Assembly (NCBI RefSeq): GCF_016863515.1
Contig: NZ_BOPA01000003.1
Coordinates: forward strand, 156,025 to 220,024
Origin: Micromonospora gifhornensis
Lineage (GTDB): Bacteria; Actinomycetota; Actinomycetes; Mycobacteriales; Micromonosporaceae
Length of the DNA: 64,000 nucleotides
Reading direction: 5' to 3'
This document shows positions 38,738-47,561 of the stretch, one piece after another (within the stretch, counting starts at the first letter, position 1; each line of letters opens with the position of its first letter). The translations under genes were made by a program, and so were the position numbers. A model generated the notes under the pieces. It made no database searches. It was not told the origin of the DNA and was given only the letters and a program-made list of their open reading frames with translations.

Positions 38738-38972
38738 ACGGCAGAGCGGGTTGACGTTCGGCAATCGTGCGGTCACGAGCGGTTGTCGGAACGGAGCGGC
38801 TCGGCGCACCCTGGCATGGGAGGCGTACCATTCCGGCGCGCGGTCGCTGATGCCCGCCATCGACGTTCCGGCGTGGCTACGCCCGCCGGCAGCGCGCGTA
38901 CGTCGCGCGCCGTTGGACAATTGTTCCGCTTTGCGCAAGGGGTCGGCCCGTGGTCCGACCCGGAGGAGAGAC

Positions 38973-38978
38973 TAGCCT
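38973..38978 (+). promoter_or_regulatory. -10 hexamer of pyk
   Basis: TAGCCT, seven bases before GTG 38986, the leaderless geometry. GGAGGAG at 38961-38967 is too far from ATG 38980 to be a good ribosome site. Confidence 0.45.
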
Positions 38979-38979
38979 G

Positions 38980-40428
38980 ATGGGCGTGACACGCCGCGCG
39001 AAGATCGTTTGTACTCTTGGTCCTGCCACCTCGTCGCCCGAGCGCATCCGTGGGCTCGTCGAGGCCGGCATGAACGTGGCGAGGCTGAACTTCAGCCACG
39101 GCAGCCACGCCGATCACGAGGCGGTCTACCACCTGGTCCGCGAGGCATCGGAGGCGACCGGCAAGCCGGTGGCGATCCTGGCCGACCTGCAGGGGCCGAA
39201 GATCCGGTTGGGCCGCTTCGCCGACGGCCCGCACGAGTGGCGCACCGGTGACTCCGTGGTGATCACCGGAGACGACGTGTTGGGTAGCAAGGAGCGGGTC
39301 TCCTGCACCTACCGCAAGCTGCCGCAGGAGGTCAAGCCCGGTGACCGGCTGCTGATCGACGACGGTCGGGTGGCCGTCGAGGTCACCGACGTCACCGGCA
39401 ACGACATCCGGGTGCTTGTCACCGAGGGTGGGCCGGTCAGCAACAACAAGGGCGTTTCGCTGCCCAACGTGGCGGTCAGCGTGCCGGCCATGTCCGACAA
39501 GGACGCCGAGGACCTGCGCTTCGCCCTCGGGCTCGGGGTCGACCTGGTCGCGCTCTCCTTCGTCCGCTCCGCCGACGACATCAAGCTGTGTCACGGCATC
39601 ATGAACGAGGTCGGCGTACACCGGCCGGTGCTGGCCAAGGTCGAGAAGCCGGAGGCGGTCGACCACCTGGAGGCCATCGTGCTGGCCTTCGACGGCGTGA
39701 TGGTCGCCCGCGGTGACCTCGGCGTGGAGCTGCCGCTGGACGAGGTGCCGCTGGTGCAGAAGCGCGCCGTGCAGCTGTGCCGGGAGAACGCCAAGCCGGT
39801 CATCGTGGCCACCCAGATGCTCGACTCGATGATCGAGAATTCGCGGCCCACCCGCGCCGAGGCCTCCGACGTTGCCAACGCGGTGCTCGACGGTGCCGAC
39901 GCGGTGATGCTCTCCGGTGAGACCAGCGTGGGCAAGTACCCGGTGCTCACCGTCAGCACCATGGCCAAGATCGTCAGCACCACCGAGTCGGGCTCGATCG
40001 CCGTCCCCCGCCTCCAGCACGACCCGCGTACGCACGGTGGCGCCCTCACCGTCGCCGCGTCCTCGATCGCCCGGGCCATCGGCGCCAAGGCGCTTGTCGC
40101 CTTCTCGCAGACCGGCGACACCGTGCGCCGGCTCAGCCGGCTGCACTGCGACCTGCCGCTGCTGGCCTTCACCCCGGTCCCGGAGGTGCGCAGCCAGCTC
40201 GCCCTCTGCTGGGGCGTGGAGACCTTCCTGATGCCGTTCGTGCAGCACACCGACGACATGTTCCGGCAGGTCGACCAGGCGCTGCTCGGGCTCAACCGGG
40301 CCACGCCGGGCGACTACGTGGTGATCGTGGCGGGCAGCCCGCCCGGCACCCCCGGCTCCACCAACACCCTGCGGGTGCACCAGCTCGGTTCGCTCGTCGA
40401 CGCCGCCTCGGCGCGGGCCCTGCAGTGA
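38980..40428 (+). CDS. pyk: Pyruvate kinase
   Basis: Last step of glycolysis, phosphoenolpyruvate to pyruvate with ATP formation. 482 residues with the TIM barrel N-terminus (KIVCTLGPATSS, RLNFSHG), the active-site motif VMVARGDLGVELP, MLDSMI, and a C-terminal regulatory domain (AFSQTGDTVRRLS). Start at ATG 38980, or GTG 38986 if leaderless. The last base run overlaps the tesB GTG by four bases. The pyk-tesB order is the same in M. tuberculosis. Confidence 0.96.
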   Translation: MGVTRRAKIVCTLGPATSSPERIRGLVEAGMNVARLNFSHGSHADHEAVYHLVREASEATGKPVAILADLQGPKIRLGRFADGPHEWRTGDSVVITGDDVLGSKERVSCTYRKLPQEVKPGDRLLIDDGRVAVEVTDVTGNDIRVLVTEGGPVSNNKGVSLPNVAVSVPAMSDKDAEDLRFALGLGVDLVALSFVRSADDIKLCHGIMNEVGVHRPVLAKVEKPEAVDHLEAIVLAFDGVMVARGDLGVELPLDEVPLVQKRAVQLCRENAKPVIVATQMLDSMIENSRPTRAEASDVANAVLDGADAVMLSGETSVGKYPVLTVSTMAKIVSTTESGSIAVPRLQHDPRTHGGALTVAASSIARAIGAKALVAFSQTGDTVRRLSRLHCDLPLLAFTPVPEVRSQLALCWGVETFLMPFVQHTDDMFRQVDQALLGLNRATPGDYVVIVAGSPPGTPGSTNTLRVHQLGSLVDAASARALQ

Positions 40429-41309
40429 CCGACGACCAGGTGCTCGTCGGTCAGGCCGCCGTCGACCAGCTGCTGGAGGTTCTCGACCTGGTGCCGACCG
40501 GCACCAGGTCGTTCCGGGGGATGAGCCCCCCGGTCGGACCCCAGCGGGTGTACGGCGGACAGGTCGCCGGCCAGGCCCTGGTCGCTGCCGGCCGCACCGT
40601 CGACCCGGAGCGGGTGGTCCACTCGCTGCACGGCTACTTCGTGCGCCCCGGTGACCCGGTCGAGCCGATCGAGTACGAGGTGGAGAGCATCCGGGACGGC
40701 CGGTCCTTCTCGGTGCGCCGCTCGGTGGCGCTGCAACACGGCGAGCCGATCTTCTTCATGTCGGCGTCGTTCCAGCGCCCCGAGGAAGGGCTGGACCACC
40801 ACGCCCCCGTCCCGCCGGACGTGCCCGCGCCCGACCAGGTGCCCACCATGTCCGACCGGCTGGCCCGCTACCCGGAACGCCTGGGCGTCTGGGGGCAGAT
40901 TCCCCGGCCCATCGACGTACGCTACGTCGGCGAGCCCGGCTGGGTACGCCCCGGCGACCGTCCCGCGGACCCGCACCAGCGGGTGTGGATGCGCATCGAC
41001 GGCAAGCTCCCCGACGATCCGCTGCTGCACGCCTGTGCCCTCACCTACGCCTCCGACCTCACCCTGCTCGACTCGGTGCTCTCGGTGCACGGCGAGGTGT
41101 GGGGCCCCGGCGGTGTGGTGGGCGCGAGCCTCGACCACGCGGTGTGGTTCCACCGGCCGTTCCGCGCCGACGAGTGGTTCCTCTACGACTGCTGGAGCCC
41201 GTCGGCCTCCGGCGCGCGGGGCCTGGCCACCGGCAGGTTGTTCACCGTCGACGGACGGCACATCGCCAGCGTCGTCCAAGAGGGACTGCTGCGCCGCGTC
41301 GGCGCCTGA
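40425..41309 (+). CDS. tesB: Acyl-CoA thioesterase II
   Basis: Hydrolyses medium- and long-chain acyl-CoA to free acid and CoA. 294 residues with the double hotdog fold of TesB: VYGGQVAGQAL and SLHGYFVRPGDP in the first half, SLDHAVWFHRPF in the second with the catalytic Asp. GTG start overlaps the pyk stop, so both are cotranscribed. Length is normal. Confidence 0.94.
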   Translation: MTDDQVLVGQAAVDQLLEVLDLVPTGTRSFRGMSPPVGPQRVYGGQVAGQALVAAGRTVDPERVVHSLHGYFVRPGDPVEPIEYEVESIRDGRSFSVRRSVALQHGEPIFFMSASFQRPEEGLDHHAPVPPDVPAPDQVPTMSDRLARYPERLGVWGQIPRPIDVRYVGEPGWVRPGDRPADPHQRVWMRIDGKLPDDPLLHACALTYASDLTLLDSVLSVHGEVWGPGGVVGASLDHAVWFHRPFRADEWFLYDCWSPSASGARGLATGRLFTVDGRHIASVVQEGLLRRVGA

Positions 41310-41380
41310 CCCGGCGGCCGTACCATCCGGATCAGCCGATCGGTGCAGGGGTGATCGTCCAGGTGGAGCCGCGGGCCGAC

Positions 41381-41386
41381 TAACCT
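41381..41386 (+). promoter_or_regulatory. -10 hexamer of the Rrf2 gene, leaderless type
   Basis: TAACCT, seven bases before ATG 41394, with no ribosome site. Confidence 0.5.
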
Positions 41387-41393
41387 GTCGGGC

Positions 41394-41855
41394 ATGCGAC
41401 TCTCCGCCCGGGTGGACTACGCCCTTCGAGCGGTCACCGAGCTGGCCTCGGTGGCCGGGGCCGGGCGTGGCCGTCCGGTGACCGCCGACCAGATCGCCCG
41501 CGCCCAGGACATCCCGCCGAAGTTCCTGGAGAGCATCCTGCTGCAACTGCGCCGCGGCGGCATCATGCAAGCCCAGCGGGGACCCGAAGGCGGCTACTGG
41601 CTGGCCCGGCCCGCCGAGGAGATCTCCCTGGCCGACGTGATCCGGGTGATCGACGGCCCACTGGCCCACATCCGCGGGCAGCGGCCCGAGCAACTCGGCT
41701 ACCAGGGCGCCGCCCGAGCGTTGCAGGACGTCTGGATCGCGTTGCGCGCCAACGAACGTCAGATCCTCGAACTGGTCACCGTCGCCGACGTGGCGCAGGG
41801 CACGCTGCCCGAGCAGGTCACCAAGCTGGTCTCCGACCCCCGCGCCTGGACCTGA
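41394..41855 (+). CDS. Rrf2-family transcriptional regulator without cysteines
   Basis: 153 residues. The winged helix starts MRLSARVDYALRAVTELA, then the recognition region IPPKFLESILLQLRRGGIM and wing GPEGGYWLARP, the Rrf2 signature. IscR/NsrR-type members hold an Fe-S cluster on three cysteines; this protein has none, so it must sense something else or act constitutively. In related genomes this gene is near sulfur transport; here a TSUP gene follows 430 bases downstream, a possible target. Confidence 0.9.
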   Translation: MRLSARVDYALRAVTELASVAGAGRGRPVTADQIARAQDIPPKFLESILLQLRRGGIMQAQRGPEGGYWLARPAEEISLADVIRVIDGPLAHIRGQRPEQLGYQGAARALQDVWIALRANERQILELVTVADVAQGTLPEQVTKLVSDPRAWT

Positions 41856-41912
41856 CCCCCGCGCCTGGACCTGGCCCCCGCGCCTGGACCTGGCCCCCGC
41901 GCCTGGACCTGT
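41836..41912 (+). repeat. 19-base tandem repeat at the 3' end of the Rrf2 gene
   Basis: Four close copies of ACCCCCGCGCCTGGACCTG with a period of 19 bases. The first copy contains the last codons and stop of the Rrf2 gene. Two more degenerate copies follow to about 41955. Confidence 0.85.
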
Positions 41913-41987
41913 CACGCCCGCTGCTGGACTTGACAGCCACTCCTGGACCTGGCGCGCGCCCTGCTCGGCCGCGCCGGCAGAGGTATG

Positions 41988-42074
41988 CCTCGGCCCCTTT
42001 GCTCTGCTTCAACCGACGCACCGATTTCCGCACGGGATCGGTGCGTGGAGTGAAGCAGAGCAAAGGGGCCGAGG
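41988..42074. repeat. Long perfect inverted repeat
   Basis: Two 24-base arms that match perfectly (start CCTCGGCCCCTTTGCTCTG) around a 39-base centre, which itself has a CGCACCGAT/ATCGGTGCG stem. The hairpin could end the Rrf2 transcript, but its length and arm sequence look more like a mobile-type intergenic repeat. The stretch from 41913 to 42281 otherwise holds no gene. Confidence 0.85.
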
Positions 42075-42281
42075 TGGGGAACGGTGCCCAGGTGGGCAAG
42101 GGATGGTTCGGGGCGGGCCGGCGGTGGCTCGGGTGGGGGAGCGGTTGTCCGGGTGGGGGCCTGGGGTGGGGGAGCGACGAGGGTGTCGTCTCATTGACTG
42201 ATCGGGGGGTTGACCGCAGGCCCTCCAATGCCGCATTGTCGACCAAGTTGATAGGAGTTGCCGAAAAGTTGGGGGACGGCC

Positions 42282-43325
42282 GTGCGCAAGCTGCTGGTCA
42301 TCGCGCTCGTCGGGCTCGCCGCCCAACTGGTCGACGGGGCACTCGGCATGGCGTACGGGTTGACCTCCTCCACGCTGCTGCTCCTGGTCGGGGTCGCGCC
42401 GGCTGCCGCGTCCGCCTCGGTGCACCTGGCCGAGATCGGCACGACCCTCGCCGCCGGCACCGCTCACTGGCGGTTCGGCAACGTCGACTGGCGAGTGGTG
42501 ACCCGCATCGCCATCCCCGGCGCGGTCGGTGCGTTCGCGGGTGCCACCTTCCTCAGTTCGCTCTCCACCGAGGCAGCCGCCCCGTGGATGGCCGCGATCC
42601 TGTTCACGCTCGGGGCGTACCTGCTGGTGCGCTTCTCCCGGCCGTTGCGTCGCAACCCGGCGGCCGGGCAGCTGCGCGGGCGGTTCCTCGGGCCTCTCGG
42701 GCTGGTCGCCGGATTCGTCGACGCCACCGGCGGCGGCGGATGGGGGCCGGTCGCCACGCCGGCCTTGCTGGTCAGCGGGCGGATGGAGCCCCGCAAGGTG
42801 ATCGGCTCGGTGGACACCTCCGAGTTCCTTGTCGCAGTCTCGGCCAGCCTCGGCTTCCTCATCGGTCTGGGCACCGAGGGTTTCCTGCTGCCGATCGTGC
42901 TCGCCCTGCTCATCGGTGGTCTGATCGCCGCACCGATCGCCGCCTGGCTGGTGCGCATCGTGCCCGCCCAGATGCTCGGCGCGGCCGTCGGCGGTGTGAT
43001 CGTGTTGACCAACGCCCGCATCCTGATGCGCACCGCCGAGCTGGAGGGCTCCCTGCCGGTACTGGTCTACGTGCTGCTGGCAGCCGGTTGGGTCACCGCC
43101 CTGGTGCTGGCGGTGCGGCTGGTGCTGCGGGCCCGTCGTCAGCGGGCGACCGCCGAAGCAGCCAGCCTCCAGGCGGCCAACACCGAGGCGGTCAACACCG
43201 ACAAAGCCAACGCCGAGGCGGTCAACGCCGACAAAGCCAACACCGACAAGGCCAGCACCGACGACGCCGACTCGGGTGCGGCGGCAGCGCCGGAGGTCAC
43301 CGCCCTCTCCGGCGCCGACCGCTGA
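42282..43325 (+). CDS. TSUP/TauE-SafE family membrane transporter
   Basis: 347 residues, eight or so membrane segments in residues 1-280 with the repeated family motif seen in QLVDGALGMAYGLTSSTLLL and VDATGGGGWGPVATPALLV. TSUP proteins move sulfite, sulfonates or related anions. The last 65 residues are a soluble tail of tandem NTEAVNTDKA-type repeats, from a roughly 30-base DNA repeat at 43165-43260. The start is GTG 42282 with GGGGGA six bases upstream; the TTG at 42258 is less likely. Confidence 0.9.
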   Translation: MRKLLVIALVGLAAQLVDGALGMAYGLTSSTLLLLVGVAPAAASASVHLAEIGTTLAAGTAHWRFGNVDWRVVTRIAIPGAVGAFAGATFLSSLSTEAAAPWMAAILFTLGAYLLVRFSRPLRRNPAAGQLRGRFLGPLGLVAGFVDATGGGGWGPVATPALLVSGRMEPRKVIGSVDTSEFLVAVSASLGFLIGLGTEGFLLPIVLALLIGGLIAAPIAAWLVRIVPAQMLGAAVGGVIVLTNARILMRTAELEGSLPVLVYVLLAAGWVTALVLAVRLVLRARRQRATAEAASLQAANTEAVNTDKANAEAVNADKANTDKASTDDADSGAAAAPEVTALSGADR

Positions 43326-43335
43326 CCGGACCGGG

Positions 43336-44751
43336 TCAGTCGGCCAGGGCTGCCGCCTGCGAGATCAGCTCCCACGCCTCGTCGACGTGGGCCTCGGTGG
43401 TCTGCGGCGCGCCGACCGCCAGACGCAACGTGTGCCGGCCGGCCACCCGGGTGTGCGTCAGATAGACCCGGCCGGTGCCGTTGACCGCCGCCAGCAGGCG
43501 TTCGTTCGGCCCGTCCGGGCCGCGCAACCGGAAACACACAAGGCTGTACGGATGCGGGGCCATCAGTTCGAACCGGTCGTCGGCGCGTACCCGGTCGGCG
43601 AACCGGGCGGCCAGTGCCACCCCGCGCCGGATGTGCTCGCGCAGGCCGTCGACGCCGTACCAGCGCAGCACGAACCACAGTTTCAGGGCACGGAACCGCC
43701 GACCCAGCGGCACCTGCCAGTCCCGGTAGTCGATCACCGCACCGGATTCGGTGGCGGCGTTACGCAGGTACTCCGGCAGGACGGTCAGCGCCTGCACCAG
43801 CTCACCGGCGTCGGCCACCCAGAACGCGTCGCAGTCGAAACCGGTGAGCAGCCACTTGTGCGGGTCGAAGCAGTAGGAGTCGGCGTACTCCAGACCGGCG
43901 TGGCCGAACCGCAACTCCGGGCAGATCGCCGCCGCCCCGGCGTACGCGGCGTCGACGTGCAGGAACACCCGGTGCTCGGCGCAGATCGGGCCGATCTGCG
44001 GCAGCGGGTCGATCGCCGTGGTGGAGGTGGTGCCCACGGTCGCCACCACCAGGGCCGGCACCACCCCGGCGGCCCGGTCCGCCTCGATCGCCGCCCGCAG
44101 CGCCGCCGGTGACATGGCCCGGGTCACCGGATCCACCTCGATCAGCCGTACCCCGTCGGCGCCCAGCCCGGCGATCCGGGCCGCCTTCTCGACCGACGAG
44201 TGCGCCTCGGTCGACGCGTACACCCGGTAGCGGCGGTCGACGCCCGCCTCGCGCCAGCGCCCGCCGCCGGCCCGGTGCAGGGCGACCAGGGTGGCCACCA
44301 GCGTGGCCGACGAGGCCGAGTCCTGGATGACCCCGCCGCCGGGACCGGTGGAGCGGAACCGGGCCGGCAGATCCAACGCCTGGGCCAGCCAGTCGAGCAT
44401 CACCGTCTCCAGCTCGGTGCAGGCCGGTCCGGTGGCCCAGAGCATGCCCTGCACGCCGAGACCGGCACTGACCATGTCACCCAGCACGCTGGGACCGCTG
44501 GTGTTGGCCGGGAAGTACCCGAAGAAGCCCGGATGCTGCCAGTGGGTCAATCCGGGTGCGACCAGCTTGTCCAGGTCGGCGAGGACGGACTCGACTGGTT
44601 CGCCCTCAGCCGGCGGATCGGTCGGCAACCCGGCCGCCACCGCGTCGGGCCGGCCCTGCGAGGTCACCGGGCGCTCGGCAACTGTGGCCCAGTAGTCGGC
44701 GATCCAGTCGACGACCGCGTACCCGGCCTGACGGAACTCCTCCGGTGTCAT
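43336..44751 (-). CDS. Group II PLP-dependent decarboxylase
   Basis: 471 residues of the aromatic-L-amino-acid/tyrosine decarboxylase family. Early motif HPGFFGYFPANTS near 80, the DSASSAT segment, HVDAAYAG in the cofactor site, and the PLP lysine at about 299 in DPHKWLLTGFDCD. It makes an amine such as tryptamine, tyramine or phenylethylamine from the amino acid; which one is unclear. ATG at 44751 is preceded only by a weak site. It is convergent with the TSUP gene, ten bases apart. Confidence 0.9.
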   Translation of the reverse strand: MTPEEFRQAGYAVVDWIADYWATVAERPVTSQGRPDAVAAGLPTDPPAEGEPVESVLADLDKLVAPGLTHWQHPGFFGYFPANTSGPSVLGDMVSAGLGVQGMLWATGPACTELETVMLDWLAQALDLPARFRSTGPGGGVIQDSASSATLVATLVALHRAGGGRWREAGVDRRYRVYASTEAHSSVEKAARIAGLGADGVRLIEVDPVTRAMSPAALRAAIEADRAAGVVPALVVATVGTTSTTAIDPLPQIGPICAEHRVFLHVDAAYAGAAAICPELRFGHAGLEYADSYCFDPHKWLLTGFDCDAFWVADAGELVQALTVLPEYLRNAATESGAVIDYRDWQVPLGRRFRALKLWFVLRWYGVDGLREHIRRGVALAARFADRVRADDRFELMAPHPYSLVCFRLRGPDGPNERLLAAVNGTGRVYLTHTRVAGRHTLRLAVGAPQTTEAHVDEAWELISQAAALAD

Positions 44752-44814
44752 GTGCGCTGCCACCGGAGGAGTTGACCAAAAGGGCTGGCCCGGAAGCAAG
44801 CTGTGGCCAACCGA

Positions 44815-44843
44815 TTGTGTGCCGAAAACGCGTGCCCTAGCAT
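44815..44843 (+). promoter_or_regulatory. Promoter of the pectinolytic lyase gene
   Basis: TTGTGT, a 17-base spacer and TAGCAT, the best two-box promoter in the window. It gives a leader of about 125 bases before ATG 44976. Confidence 0.6.
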
Positions 44844-44975
44844 CGCAGCTGCGCGGGAAACCAATTACCGACGTCGATGCGTCGGGATCTCTGCCGCCAG
44901 CGCGGCACCCGTCGGCGACGGGCACGCCGGCGAAGCCACCACTGCCGCGCGCCCGACCTCCACCGGAGGACCTCC

Positions 44976-47285
44976 ATGCCCCGCACCGTCCGTCGGGTCA
45001 TCGTGCTCGCCACCGCCACGGCAACCACCCTCGCCGCCGGCGTACTTACCAACCTGACCGCCTCGGCCGCCGCCACCGGCTGCCGCGTCGACTACCGCAT
45101 CACCAACCAGTGGGGCGGCGGCTTCGGCACCGACGTCACCGTCACCAACCTCGGTGACCCGCTCAACGGCTGGACGCTGACCTGGGCCTGGCCCGCCGCC
45201 GGCCAGCAGGTCACCCACGCCTGGAACGCCACGGTCAGCCAGTCCGGCGCGCAGGTCAGCGCCCGCAACGTCGACTACAACGCCACCATCGGCAGCAACG
45301 CCAGCACCGGCTTCGGGTTCAACGGCTCGTGGACCGGCACCAACCCGGTGCCCACCAGCTTTGCCCTCAACGGCACGACCTGCACCGGCGACACCACTCC
45401 GACCACCCCGCCGCCGACGACCCCGCCGCCCACCACACCGCCGCCCACCACACCACCTCCGACGACTCCGCCTCCGACGACTCCGCCTCCGACCACCCCG
45501 CCACCGACGACCCCGCCGCCGACGACTCCACCACCCGGGTCGATGCAGGCGGAGAACCTGGACCGAGGGTTGGTCAGCGTCCGGTCCGGGTCGGCCAACC
45601 TGGTCTCCTGGCGGCTGCTGGGCACCGAGACCACCGGGGTGGCGTTCAACCTCTACCGGGGCGGCACCCGGGTGAACGCCAGCCCGATCACCGGGGCCAC
45701 CAACTACCTGGACAGCGGGGCCGCCGCCGGTGCCACGTACACCGTGCGGGCCGTGGTGAACGGCGTCGAACAGGCCGACTCCGCCCCGGCGTTGCAGTTC
45801 CCGGGCGGCTACCTCGACGTACCGTTGCAGGTCCCGCCGGGCGGCACCACACCCAGCGGTGAGGCGTACAGCTACTCGGCCAACGACGCCAGCGTCGGCG
45901 ACCTCGACGGCGACGGCAGGTACGAGTTCGTGCTCAAGTGGGAGCCGTCCAACGCCAAGGACAACTCGCAGTCCGGCTACACCGGCAACGTCTACGTCGA
46001 CGCGTACACCCTCACCGGCGCCCGGCTGTGGCGCATCGACCTGGGGCGCAACATCCGCGCCGGCGCCCACTACACCCAGTTCCAGGTGTACGACTACGAC
46101 GGTGACGGCCGCGCCGAAGTGGCAATGAAGACCGCCGACGGCACCCGTTCCGGCACCGGGCAGGTGATCGGCAACGCGAGCGCCGACCACCGCAACTCCA
46201 GCGGCTACGTGCTCGCCGGCCCGGAGTACCTGACCATGTTCGACGGTCGTACCGGTGCCGCCCTCTCCACCGTCAACTACGACCCGCCCCGCGGCACCGT
46301 TTCCTCCTGGGGCGACTCGTACGGCAACCGGGTCGACCGGTTCCTCGCCGCCACCGCCTACCTCGACGGCCAACGCCCCTCACTGATCATGGCTCGGGGC
46401 TACTACACCCGCGCGGTCATCGCCGCCTGGGACTTCCGCAACGGCAGCCTCACCAGGCGGTGGACCTTCGACTCCAACGCCAGCGGCAACGGCGCCGCCG
46501 CCGGGCAGGGCAACCACAACCTGTCCATCGCCGACGTCGACGCAGACGGCCGACAGGAGATCGTCTACGGTGCCGCCACCATCGACGACAACGGTCGACT
46601 ACTGCACTCCACCGCCACCGGCCACGGCGACGCCATGCACGTCGGCGACCTCGACCCGACCCGACCCGGCCTGGAAGTCTTCAAGGTCAACGAGGACGGC
46701 AGCAAGCCCAGCTCCTACCTCGCCGACGCCCGCACCGGCCAGCTCATCTGGTCCACCCCGCCCGGCGGGGACAACGGCCGGGGCGTCTCCGGCGACATCT
46801 GGGTCGGCAGCCCCGGCGCGGAATCCTGGTCCTCGGCGGTCAGCGGCCTGAACAACACCCGAGGCCAGAACGTCGGCCGCAAACCGTCCTCGACCAACTT
46901 CCTGATCTGGTGGGACGGCGACCCGGTACGGGAACTGCTCGACGCCACCCGCATCGACAAGTACGGCCCCAACGGCGACACCCGCCTGCTCACCGGCGCC
47001 GACGTGGCCGCCAACAACGGCACCAAGGCCACCCCGGCACTGTCCGCCGACATCCTCGGTGACTGGCGGGAAGAGGTGGTCTGGCGTACCAGCGACAGCC
47101 GGGCCCTGCGGATCTACAGCACACCCACCCCGACCAGCACCCGCATCCACACACTGATGCACGACATGCAGTACCGGGTCGCCGTGGCTTGGCAGAACAC
47201 CGCCTACAACCAGCCGCCGCACCCGAGCTTCTTCCTCGGCGACGGGATGGCCGTCCCGCCCGCCCCGCGCATCTACCTGCGCTGA
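44976..47285 (+). CDS. Secreted rhamnogalacturonan lyase (PL11) with CBM2
   Basis: 769 residues. Signal peptide 1-35. CBM2 cellulose-binding domain at about 36-137 with end cysteines (CRVDYRITNQWGGGF to TTCTGD). A linker of repeated TTPPP units at 138-188. The PL11 catalytic beta-propeller fills 190-769, with repeated calcium-binding Asp motifs (VGDLDGDGRYEFVLKW, YDYDGDGRAEV, ADVDADGRQEIVYG). PL11 enzymes cleave rhamnogalacturonan I of pectin. ATG with GGAGGA five bases upstream. A perfect terminator follows. Confidence 0.93.
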   Translation: MPRTVRRVIVLATATATTLAAGVLTNLTASAAATGCRVDYRITNQWGGGFGTDVTVTNLGDPLNGWTLTWAWPAAGQQVTHAWNATVSQSGAQVSARNVDYNATIGSNASTGFGFNGSWTGTNPVPTSFALNGTTCTGDTTPTTPPPTTPPPTTPPPTTPPPTTPPPTTPPPTTPPPTTPPPTTPPPGSMQAENLDRGLVSVRSGSANLVSWRLLGTETTGVAFNLYRGGTRVNASPITGATNYLDSGAAAGATYTVRAVVNGVEQADSAPALQFPGGYLDVPLQVPPGGTTPSGEAYSYSANDASVGDLDGDGRYEFVLKWEPSNAKDNSQSGYTGNVYVDAYTLTGARLWRIDLGRNIRAGAHYTQFQVYDYDGDGRAEVAMKTADGTRSGTGQVIGNASADHRNSSGYVLAGPEYLTMFDGRTGAALSTVNYDPPRGTVSSWGDSYGNRVDRFLAATAYLDGQRPSLIMARGYYTRAVIAAWDFRNGSLTRRWTFDSNASGNGAAAGQGNHNLSIADVDADGRQEIVYGAATIDDNGRLLHSTATGHGDAMHVGDLDPTRPGLEVFKVNEDGSKPSSYLADARTGQLIWSTPPGGDNGRGVSGDIWVGSPGAESWSSAVSGLNNTRGQNVGRKPSSTNFLIWWDGDPVRELLDATRIDKYGPNGDTRLLTGADVAANNGTKATPALSADILGDWREEVVWRTSDSRALRIYSTPTPTSTRIHTLMHDMQYRVAVAWQNTAYNQPPHPSFFLGDGMAVPPAPRIYLR

Positions 47286-47317
47286 CGCCGGGAAGCTGAA
47301 GCCTGGAGAAACGGACA

Positions 47318-47364
47318 GGCACCGGGCCGCAATCGCGGAATCCGCTCAACTGCGGCCCGGTGCC
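47318..47364 (+). terminator. Hairpin terminator of the lyase gene
   Basis: A perfect 14-base-pair stem (GGCACCGGGCCGCA) around a 19-base loop. The next 200 bases to 47562 hold no gene and include an AT-richer stretch near 47420. Confidence 0.8.
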
Positions 47365-47561
47365 CCACACCGCGGCACCCCCGACCCGTCCCGACCGGAG
47401 AGTGCCGTACCACCACCGGTTATAAAGTTAAGCGCACTCCGCGTCGCGGGGGTGACGCTCCCATGAAGATCGTGTTTCACGGCACAGAACCGCTGTGACC
47501 TGGGCCACCATCGCCGGCGCGCCAGACCTGCCCGGCCCGCGCCCCACGCCTGTGCCTTCAC

